This document shows, one piece after another, positions 21,551 to 26,158 of a DNA stretch of 26,158 nt. Positions within the stretch are counted from its first letter, which is position 1; every line of letters begins with the position of its first letter. The notes under the pieces were generated by a model. That model searched no databases. It had not been told where the DNA came from and worked only from the letters and a program-made list of their open reading frames with translations. Both the position numbers and the translations under genes were made by a program. This DNA is from a virus: positions 1-26,158 of the IMG/VR virus record IMGVR_UViG_3300006919_000378; one strand, given 5' to 3'.

Positions 21551-21562
21551 TTCCTTTCTTTT
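21551..21562 (+). promoter_or_regulatory. TTCCTTTCTTTT motif, copy 7
   Basis: It lies 126 bases before ATG 21677, giving the longest leader of the set. Confidence 0.45.
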
Positions 21563-21637
21563 CCTTAATATATTTATTACAGCTCTATTAGCATAAGCGT
21601 TATGAGCAAGTAATGAATATATGTCAGAATCAGTAAT

Positions 21638-21667
21638 CAATTTTTTAACCAACAATTTTTTAACCAA
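21638..21667 (+). repeat. Perfect 15-bp tandem duplication in leader
   Basis: CAATTTTTTAACCAA occurs twice without spacer (21638-21652 and 21653-21667), ending 9 bases before ATG 21677. It may set leader length or translation, or be a recent slippage duplication. Confidence 0.7.
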
Positions 21668-21676
21668 ATCAAAATT

Positions 21677-22063
21677 ATGAACATTACACTAATCAGATCT
21701 TACAGATCAAAAAACGGAAATCCTACCTTTGTTTACGGAGTATCAGGTAACGCAACAGAATTAGCAGAGTTTGAGGCTGCACAAGGAGACTACCACAGAG
21801 TAGATGAAGAAACAGGAACACCTCTATGGTTTACAACAAGATGTGTTGGACCAAGTGGTAAGCTGATTATCACGTCAAATGGCAATGTGGTACCAGACAT
21901 GTCAGCATTTGATCAGGCTGCAAGCTTAGCTCAGCAGTATGGTGGTAACTTTGGAGATGCACTTGCAGCACAAGCAGCACAGAGCATTTTAGGTGTTTTC
22001 AAAGCACCTGCACCTCAAAACACTGTTCAAAACACTGCAGACGCAAGTTTAGAGGACTTATAA
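21677..22063 (+). CDS. 128-aa early protein, paralog of 20252-20674
   Basis: This 128-residue protein is paralogous to the 20252-20674 product: FVYGVSGNATELAEFEAAQG aligns with YVYTIHGSSAEVAEYISAQG, a 'P L.FTT' segment follows, and an Ala/Gln-rich helix (DQAASLAQQYGGNFGDALAA) lies in the same place. The end is Pro/Ala/Asn-rich with a mildly acidic tip (ADASLEDL) rather than the aromatic one. Two divergent copies about 1 kb apart suggest an old duplication with separate roles. Motif copy 7 and the 15-bp tandem repeat lie in its leader, and a 22-bp-paired hairpin follows at 22098-22154. Function unknown. Confidence 0.65.
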   Translation: MNITLIRSYRSKNGNPTFVYGVSGNATELAEFEAAQGDYHRVDEETGTPLWFTTRCVGPSGKLIITSNGNVVPDMSAFDQAASLAQQYGGNFGDALAAQAAQSILGVFKAPAPQNTVQNTADASLEDL

Positions 22064-22097
22064 GAGAGTTTTTGCGGGTAAAACCGTGGAAAAACTT

Positions 22098-22154
22098 CAA
22101 GTATGTGGAGATATGTGAGTAGGAACCAACCTCCTACCACATTCTCCGTACTTG
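22098..22154 (+). other. Long composite hairpin (22 bp) downstream of 21677-22063
   Basis: Four co-axial segments pair in order: CAAGTA/TACTTG (22098-22103 with 22149-22154), GGAGA/TCTCC (22107-22111 with 22143-22147), ATGTG/CACAT (22113-22117 with 22138-22142) and GTAGGA/TCCTAC (22119-22124 with 22132-22137), with a 7-base loop ACCAACC. It has no T-run, so it is not a standard terminator. It may be a stable 3' end or a small RNA. Confidence 0.65.
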
Positions 22155-22190
22155 TATTAAACCAAAATTGCTAACACAGCTAAAGTAATA

Positions 22191-22207
22191 TACTATATAG
22201 CTACAAA
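22191..22207. repeat. Dispersed 17-bp motif, copy B (15/17)
   Basis: TACTATATAGCTACAAA differs from copies A and C at its two ends. It lies 12 bases before ATG 22219, so it would sit in the promoter or leader of that gene. Confidence 0.5.
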
Positions 22208-22218
22208 GTTAATAGAAC

Positions 22219-22551
22219 ATGAGCAGAATAAAAAATTATTATCATGACCTATTTGAGTGGCAACACCTCTGTGAGAATAATGACAGAATGGAAATGCCAT
22301 ACTGGCTGTTAGAGCATTACAACATGTCAGAGTATGATGCCACAGCTATGGGAATCAGAGTCCAGTCACTTGCACCTCTAGATGACTATACAGATGAGGA
22401 GAAAAACTATTTCTACTTCCTGCAAAACAAGTATGACAATGAAAAACTCAATGAAGAGTTTGAAAAGCTTAAGCCAGGAGAGCGTATGATTATAGGAATA
22501 TCTGTAGATGAACATGGTAATCATTATGAAGAATACCTCACAAAAGAATAA
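22219..22551 (+). CDS. 110-aa acidic early protein (unknown)
   Basis: This 110-residue acidic protein is rich in Tyr, Glu and Asp. Helical segments include LFEWQHLCENNDRMEMPYWL and EEKNYFYFLQNKYDNEKLNE. The C-terminus is strand-like (ERMIIGISVDEHGNHYEEYL), as in a small alpha/beta fold. It has no membrane span or catalytic motif. The dispersed 17-bp motif lies just upstream and the first TGCGTCA palindrome (22555-22572) begins 3 bases after the stop. An acidic, compact protein in this region could be a DNA-mimic inhibitor, but nothing specific supports that. The 112-aa opposite-strand frame is a shadow. Confidence 0.6.
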   Translation: MSRIKNYYHDLFEWQHLCENNDRMEMPYWLLEHYNMSEYDATAMGIRVQSLAPLDDYTDEEKNYFYFLQNKYDNEKLNEEFEKLKPGERMIIGISVDEHGNHYEEYLTKE

Positions 22552-22554
22552 AAA

Positions 22555-22726
22555 TGCGTCATCAGTGACGCACATAACAACAATAGAGTATATACTTCTT
22601 ATGTTATATTCTATTGTTAGGTTATAAGAAAAGCCACGTAAGTGGTTCATAGCTAGTGAGTTAAAAGTGAATTTAGATACAAGTTTTGCGTCACAGGTGT
22701 CGTACCTATGCGTCACCAGTGTCGCA
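22555..22726. repeat. Three copies of TGCGTCA-type palindrome plus long hairpin
   Basis: Copy 1 is TGCGTCA-TCAG-TGACGCA (22555-22572, perfect 7-bp arms). Copies 2 and 3 are TGCGTCACAGGTGTCGTA (22687-22704) and TGCGTCACCAGTGTCGCA (22709-22726). Between them AACAATAGA/TCTATTGTT (22579-22587 with 22610-22618) forms a further stem with extra A/T pairing inside. The third copy ends about 60 bases before ATG 22786. Suggested reading: operator-like or iteron-like sites. No gene lies in this 234-base gap. Confidence 0.55.
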
Positions 22727-22785
22727 TTCTTGTAAAATCACTTAAAATTTATTACCTTTATTAAATCAAAGAAAGAGTAAAGCGT

Positions 22786-22995
22786 ATGAAAATAGTAGCA
22801 TGGCAAGCTACACCTAATGGAAAGGTAAAACTTGCAATCAAAACATACAGAAATGACATGTACAAAATTGTCATAGTAGATAACATACATGGATTAGATG
22901 ATATCTTATCTGATATACCTGAAATAACAGGTTCAGATGTAGATGCAATGACAGAGTACTTGTACTCAACATATCATTGGAATCCAGTAATCTGA
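22786..22995 (+). CDS. 69-aa small protein before structured RNA region
   Basis: This 69-residue protein begins MKIVAWQATPNGKVKLAIKT and contains strand-turn-strand (VAWQATPNGKVKLAIKTYRN), a second strand (MYKIVIVDNI) and a helix (VDAMTEYLYSTY). It looks like a compact alpha/beta domain with no motif I recognise. Its stop codon directly abuts the first stem of the noncoding region (22996), so that RNA could be its 3' untranslated part. The TGCGTCA palindromes lie upstream and may regulate it. A 61-aa opposite-strand frame is a shadow. Confidence 0.6.
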   Translation: MKIVAWQATPNGKVKLAIKTYRNDMYKIVIVDNIHGLDDILSDIPEITGSDVDAMTEYLYSTYHWNPVI

Positions 22996-23187
22996 TTTGG
23001 GTCAGAATAAACAGGTGCTTAAGCCCAAAGCGTTGGAGAATAATCTCCAGGTGCACTCAGGAGGAGTTGGCAGCGTAGACACCATAGCGGTGAATGCTGT
23101 AGGTAGACAACAGTTTCCTAGGAACTGCCTTAGACACACCGAAGATTAGTAGGTGTGTTTAAAAACTTGTCAAAAGAATAAGTTTTT
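22996..23187 (+). ncRNA. Candidate structured RNA upstream of the Ro60-like gene, 5' module
   Basis: About 190 noncoding bases with six or seven stems in series: TTTGGG/CCCAAA (22996-23001 with 23024-23029); TGGAGA-ATAA-TCTCCA (23034-23049); ACTC/GAGT (23055-23067); CAGC/GCTG enclosing CACC/GGTG (23071-23099); CAGTT-TCCTAGG-AACTG (23111-23127); ACACACC/GGTGTGT (23134-23158); AAAAACTT/AAGTTTTT ending in a T-run (23161-23188), which could terminate it. TAGACA occurs three times between the stems (23076, 23104, 23131). No T-arm motif of a tRNA-like fold was seen. It is a candidate ligand for the downstream DUF2828 protein, by analogy with Y RNAs beside Ro60 genes. That link is inference. Confidence 0.55.
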
Positions 23188-23191
23188 TGAA

Positions 23192-23464
23192 AGATTGATT
23201 CAGCATTAATACATCAGTAATAAAGCAACACACAGATCAATCTGATTACACCAACGGCTAAAGGATGATTCAGCAGTATCTATAATCATTAACTACACAT
23301 AACATCCTGACCGTTATTTAAAAACAAAGATTATGTCAGCAGTCTCTATAACTACAACAACACTAGAGAGGCTTTCCGTATAAGGGGAATCCATAATCTG
23401 TACTATTTAACACCCCTTGGAAAGCCACAAATTAACAACAGGGGAGAGTGTAATAGCTCTCCCC
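23192..23464 (+). ncRNA. Candidate structured RNA / leader, 3' module before DUF2828 gene
   Basis: Further stems lie here: AGATTGAT/ATCAATCT (23192-23199 with 23236-23243); a nested set AACGG/CCGTT (23253-23257 with 23311-23315), GGATG/CATCC (23263-23267 with 23303-23307) and ATGATT/AATCAT (23265-23270 with 23284-23289); GGCTTTCC/GGAAAGCC (23370-23377 with 23419-23426) continued by AAGGGG/CCCCTT (23382-23387 with 23413-23418); and the perfect GGGGAGAG/CTCTCCCC (23441-23448 with 23457-23464). TCAGCAGTATCTATAA (23270-23285) repeats with one mismatch at 23336-23351. It may be the leader of the DUF2828 gene, or the second half of one ~470-base RNA. No gene is seen between 22996 and 23506. Confidence 0.5.
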
Positions 23465-23506
23465 AAAATTAAATCAAATCTAAATCAAATCACAAATATC
23501 AAAGCT

Positions 23507-24901
23507 ATGACAAACGTAACACTAACACAAGCACTACAAGACATCCAAACTTTAACTGATAACGGTTGTGTAACCAACCAGACATCTATGGACAAATGTC
23601 TAGATATGTTCTTCCTAGCAGGAGCATCTAGACATATGTCTACTGATGATATCATTAGAGTTTGGAACAGTGCCTATGCTGAAAACCCCCAACTAGCCTG
23701 TAAAATCTTGTATTGGGCAAGAGATTGCAGAGGAGGGGCAGGAGAGAAGAGATTATTCCAAACCATAATGTCTTACTTGTATAAAGTTGATAGAGATTTA
23801 TTCTCACAGCTTATTATACATATTGAGGAGTATGGTTATTGGAAAGATATCTTCAAATCTGCCCAGCCTGATGCTGATATGCTAAACTATTTAGCTACTC
23901 AGTTGGAGGAATCAGATAACGCAGGCTTACTCGCTAAGTTCTTTCCGAGAAAGGGAGAATGGTTCAATGCTATGCGTAAATACAAAGGTTGTACACCTAA
24001 AGATTTACGCAAGTACATTGTATCCAAATCCCAAACGGTTGAGCAGAAGATGTGCGCGCAAGATTGGAGTAACATCCAATATGAGCATGTACCATCTGTT
24101 GCCATGAAGAACTATGGTAGAACCTTTGCTGTCAAAGATGAGAAACGTTACACCAAGTATATAGAGAATGTCCTTGCGGGCAAAACCTCTATCAATGCAG
24201 GTGTGCTTCATCCTCATGAACTTATCCTTAAGCTAGAAAGAGACAACATTGATGCCATTCAGGCTCAGTGGAGTAATCTTATAGATTATATGGAGGGTAG
24301 TGAGGAGAGGTTGTTTCCAATTTGCGATGTCTCAGGTTCTATGAGCGGTTTGCCTATGGAGGTGTCTGTTGCTTTAGGGCTTTACATATCTGAAAGAAAC
24401 AAGTCTTGTTTCAAGGATTATGTGATGACCTTCAGTGAAAATCCCCAGTTCCATCATGTAGTTGGTAACAACATATATGAGAGAGCTACAAGTCTGTATC
24501 AAGCAGATTGGGGGATGAGCACTGATCTAGAAAAAGTTTTTAAACTTATACTAGATAAAGCAGTTGAACATAACGTATCTCCATCAGATATGCCAACTAA
24601 GCTACTTATCATTAGTGATATGGAGTTTAATCAGGCTACTGATACCAAGGAGAGTGCTTTGCAATACATTAGCAGGATGTATGCTGAAGCAGGTTATGTC
24701 AGACCTGATATCATCTTTTGGAACGTAAACGGAAGACTTGGTAATGTACCTGCAAAGTGCAATACTCAAGGTGTGGGATTGGTCAGTGGATTTAGCCCTT
24801 CCGTGCTACAGTCAGTTCTTCAAGGGTCTGTAGAGACTCCTATGGAGCTGATGCTCAGAACTGTAAACGTAGAGCGTTATGACCGTATAGTCATAGCGTA
24901 A
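23507..24901 (+). CDS. DUF2828 protein: TROVE/Ro60-like helical half plus vWA domain
   Basis: The ATG at 23507 (MTNVTLTQALQDIQ) is chosen over an in-frame TTG at 23417, because the extension would run through the GGGGAGAG hairpin. The product has 464 residues. Residues ~30-235 match the DUF2828/TROVE-like helical-repeat pattern: DMFFLAGASRHMSTDDIIRV, ENPQLACKILYWARDCRGGA followed by GEKRLF, then EYGYWKDIF, QKMCAQDWSNIQYEHVPSVA followed by MKNYGR, and INAGVLHPHEL. Residues ~265-455 form a von Willebrand A domain with an intact metal site: D274-x-S276-x-S278 in CDVSGSMSG, T339 in GMSTDL and D371 in ISDMEF. Ro60/Rsr proteins of this build bind structured noncoding RNAs. DUF2828 is the variant found in viruses and plants, with no established function. 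A terminator follows. Confidence 0.85.
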   Translation: MTNVTLTQALQDIQTLTDNGCVTNQTSMDKCLDMFFLAGASRHMSTDDIIRVWNSAYAENPQLACKILYWARDCRGGAGEKRLFQTIMSYLYKVDRDLFSQLIIHIEEYGYWKDIFKSAQPDADMLNYLATQLEESDNAGLLAKFFPRKGEWFNAMRKYKGCTPKDLRKYIVSKSQTVEQKMCAQDWSNIQYEHVPSVAMKNYGRTFAVKDEKRYTKYIENVLAGKTSINAGVLHPHELILKLERDNIDAIQAQWSNLIDYMEGSEERLFPICDVSGSMSGLPMEVSVALGLYISERNKSCFKDYVMTFSENPQFHHVVGNNIYERATSLYQADWGMSTDLEKVFKLILDKAVEHNVSPSDMPTKLLIISDMEFNQATDTKESALQYISRMYAEAGYVRPDIIFWNVNGRLGNVPAKCNTQGVGLVSGFSPSVLQSVLQGSVETPMELMLRTVNVERYDRIVIA

Positions 24902-24933
24902 GCGCGTTTGCAGTTCTGCACATATAAACTTTT

Positions 24934-24973
24934 AGAGACTGCAGGATTCTTTCTTGTAGTCTCTTTATTTTTT
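24934..24973 (+). terminator. Rho-independent terminator after DUF2828 gene
   Basis: AGAGACTGCA (24934-24943) pairs with TGTAGTCTCT (24955-24964), 10 bp with one G-U, and is followed by TTATTTTTT. Confidence 0.85.
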
Positions 24974-25027
24974 ACTATCATCATCTCTTCCTAACTAAAT
25001 CTAGATTACACAGAGTAAATTCAAATC

Positions 25028-25516
25028 ATGAAAAGAAAAAACAAAAAAAGCATAGAATTAGATTTCAACATAGATAAAACAATTGCCTTATCTATGATAC
25101 AGAGCAGGCTGCAGAATATCAACAAAAATACAGTCAATGATCCAGAAATAATAGAAGCTGTTGTATCTTTAATATCTGCATCAAATCTTGATGTAAAAAA
25201 GCTTTTCTTAGCTACATTAGGAGTATACCCTGAAGAAGGTCAGTATACGGCTAATGATGAGGTATACGTTGGTACAAGCTATATTGAAACCTGGAACATA
25301 GCCAAAGAGCTAATGGAAGAAAAAGGTCTAATCATCAAAGATATGGTAAAAGCTACTGTAGAAGAATATAACAAGTATACGGAACAATATACCATAACAT
25401 ATAACTATTTATATTATACTGATGATAATCCTTTAAAAACAAACACTATTGAGATTTCTCAAAAAGCTATAAAAGGTTTAGTAGAAGATTATCCTGTTAA
25501 TTTAGAAATAGTATAA
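25028..25516 (+). CDS. 162-aa protein of unknown function, coupled to Rep-like HTH gene
   Basis: This 162-residue protein has a Lys-rich start (MKRKNKKSIELDFNIDKTIA) and a helical first half with Ile/Leu/Asn repeats (MIQSRLQNINKNTVNDPEII, then AVVSLISASNLDVKKLFLAT). The second half is Tyr-rich and strand-like (ATVEEYNKYTEQYTITYNYL, then YYTDDN). No catalytic residues stand out. Its TAA overlaps the ATG of the next gene (TAATG), so the two are translated together and may act together in replication or regulation. It starts after a terminator, so it has its own promoter within 24974-25027, where I see no confident consensus. Confidence 0.55.
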   Translation: MKRKNKKSIELDFNIDKTIALSMIQSRLQNINKNTVNDPEIIEAVVSLISASNLDVKKLFLATLGVYPEEGQYTANDEVYVGTSYIETWNIAKELMEEKGLIIKDMVKATVEEYNKYTEQYTITYNYLYYTDDNPLKTNTIEISQKAIKGLVEDYPVNLEIV

Positions 25517-25764
25517 TGAAAAGGAAAACAAGATTTGGTATTGTAGATGCAGATGTTATCCAAGATCCGTCTTTATCTACAACTGCCAAAGCTGTTTATG
25601 CGTTGTTATGCACATATGCAAGAAAAGACAGAACTTGTTTTCCATCTATAACACATATATCAGAGTTATTAAACGTAAGCAGAAGGACCACAGAAAGAGC
25701 AATAAAAGAATTAAATTCTAAAGATTACATACAAAAAAATGGTAAAATATTTACGCTTAAATAA
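25516..25764 (+). CDS. Winged-helix DNA-binding protein, replication-initiator N-domain type
   Basis: This 82-residue protein has the HTH_36-like pattern of plasmid and phage replication initiators: FGIVDADVIQDPSLSTTAKA, then VYALLCTYARKDRTCFPSIT, the recognition helix region HISELLNVSRRTTERAIKEL and NSKDYIQKNGKIF as the wing. The motif 'l....k..y..L.......g.cfPs...la..l..s..tv.rai..L...gyi' matches that family well. Here the domain stands alone without the usual long C-terminal part, so it may act as a regulator or as one subunit of an initiator. It overlaps the upstream gene by one base. Copy C of the dispersed 17-bp motif overlaps the last base of its stop codon. Confidence 0.7.
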   Translation: MKRKTRFGIVDADVIQDPSLSTTAKAVYALLCTYARKDRTCFPSITHISELLNVSRRTTERAIKELNSKDYIQKNGKIFTLK

Positions 25765-25780
25765 TTGTAGCTATATAGTG
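25764..25780 (+). repeat. Dispersed 17-bp motif, copy C
   Basis: ATTGTAGCTATATAGTG overlaps the end of the preceding stop codon and lies 84 bases before ATG 25864. It is identical to copy A read on the minus strand. In both places the motif sits just after one gene and about 85-125 bases ahead of the next, in the direction of transcription. Confidence 0.6.
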
Positions 25781-25811
25781 CGTATTATTTAAATAGCAGA
25801 AATATTAATAA

Positions 25812-25842
25812 TTGTTGATACAAAGTAAATATGCTATATTTG
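25812..25842 (+). promoter_or_regulatory. Predicted Bacteroidetes-type promoter for 79-aa gene
   Basis: TTGTTG (25812-25817) is followed by TATATTTG (25835-25842), a full -7 consensus TAnnTTTG at a 17-20 base spacing. Transcription would begin about 15 bases before ATG 25864. Confidence 0.65.
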
Positions 25843-25863
25843 AAATTATCATGTATGTAAAAA

Positions 25864-26103
25864 ATGTTTTATCAGTTGCCTAATGGTAAAGTCTTATATT
25901 TATCTGTTGAAGAATACTTAAGTCTTACAGATGAAGAATTACATCAGCTATCTAATAGCGGATATGGTGAGTATATGTCACCAAATGCAAGTTTCACAGG
26001 GAGAAAGCAGAAATTTAAATCTATAGAAGATGATTTAGATTATAAACCTGATGATGATGAAACAGATACACGCGGTCCTATCAACCTAGATAATTTAGAA
26101 TAA
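25864..26103 (+). CDS. 79-aa acidic protein (crAss-like conserved small protein)
   Basis: This 79-residue protein begins MFYQLPNGKVLYLSVEEYLS and continues LTDEELHQLSNSGYGEY, then has an extended acidic tail (DDLDYKPDDDETDTRGPINL). Small proteins starting 'M.YQLPNGKv.ylsleqyL.mtDedl..L...nyGey' recur, as I remember, in phages of Bacteroidetes including crAss-like ones. Their role is unknown. A good promoter (25812-25842) precedes it and a terminator overlaps its stop, so it is a single-gene unit with host-type signals. That contrasts with the TTCCTTTCTT units further left. Confidence 0.6.
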   Translation: MFYQLPNGKVLYLSVEEYLSLTDEELHQLSNSGYGEYMSPNASFTGRKQKFKSIEDDLDYKPDDDETDTRGPINLDNLE

Positions 26104-26133
26104 CAGAAGAAAAGCACCACTTCTGTTTTTTTT
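26102..26133 (+). terminator. Rho-independent terminator at window end
   Basis: AACAGAAG (26102-26109) pairs with CTTCTGTT (26120-26127) and is followed by T8. The loop holds GCACCA, which could alternatively pair with TGGTGC further on. The stem overlaps the stop codon of the 79-aa gene. Confidence 0.8.
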
Positions 26134-26158
26134 ATTTTTTTTTTGGTGCATTTTTCAA

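Noticed and set aside
22996-23187. tRNA or tRNA-like Y RNA module
   Set aside because: No GTTCnAnnC T-loop, no acceptor pairing and no CCA end were found. The stems are real but not tRNA-like.
23417-23506. TTG-initiated N-terminal extension of the DUF2828 protein
   Set aside because: The 30 extra residues come from the CCCCTT/GGAAAGCC and GGGGAGAG stems and a repetitive AAATC tract. The DUF2828 similarity begins after ATG 23507.
22996-23506. Group I or group II intron
   Set aside because: No intron-encoded endonuclease or reverse transcriptase, no recognisable group I P7 core or group II domain V, and the flanking genes are unrelated and intact.

Overview
The window is most likely part of a tailed-phage genome infecting a member of the Bacteroidetes. 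The evidence is as follows. The packaging and head genes (TerL, portal, scaffold-like protein, major capsid) are contiguous and in canonical order. The DNA is AT-rich, and the gene starts have A/T-rich leaders without Shine-Dalgarno boxes. At least two promoters match the Bacteroidetes pattern (TTG ... TAnnTTTG). The divergent layout, the shape of the portal, TerL and MCP proteins, and a PD-(D/E)XK nuclease and an IHF-like protein next to the packaging genes all resemble crAss-like phages (Crassvirales and marine/environmental relatives such as the phi14:2 group). That family assignment is by eye and not certain.

Minus-strand (late) half, 17143 down to 1. In transcription order: a fibre-associated protein; a tail-fibre gene broken by a frameshift near 16594; and two receptor-binding/134-aa gene pairs that look like a tandem duplication. 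Then come a holin, a coiled-coil protein and an amidase endolysin; small DNA-binding-like and Cys-rich proteins; a PD-(D/E)XK nuclease; a possible small terminase; TerL; portal; a scaffold-like protein; major capsid followed at once by a terminator; two head-tail connector-like proteins; and the start of a ferritin-like protein cut by the window edge. A predicted promoter with a palindromic operator-like sequence (17190-17220) heads this operon. A bidirectional terminator (17233-17261) separates it from a small minus-strand zincin gene.

Plus-strand (presumably early) half, 17936 to the end. This holds short genes in unusually long noncoding DNA. A 10-12 base motif, TTCCTTTCTT(TT), occurs seven times between 18536 and 21562. 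It generally sits just after the terminator of one unit and just before the next gene or structured RNA, so the region reads as a series of 'motif - gene or RNA - terminator' cassettes. Two cassettes carry no protein gene but fold by eye into compact RNAs (18786-19034 and 21436-21550). Clusters of small perfect hairpins fill 18297-18513 and 20849-20952.

Further right lies a DUF2828 protein (TROVE/Ro60-like N-terminal half plus a von Willebrand A domain with an intact MIDAS). It is preceded by about 500 noncoding bases with many nested stems (22996-23464). Ro60 proteins bind structured noncoding RNAs, often encoded next to them, so this protein-RNA pair is the strongest candidate for an undescribed system. 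The window ends with a Rep-like winged-helix protein and a small conserved-looking acidic protein. No tRNA, rRNA, CRISPR array, integrase or insertion sequence was seen.
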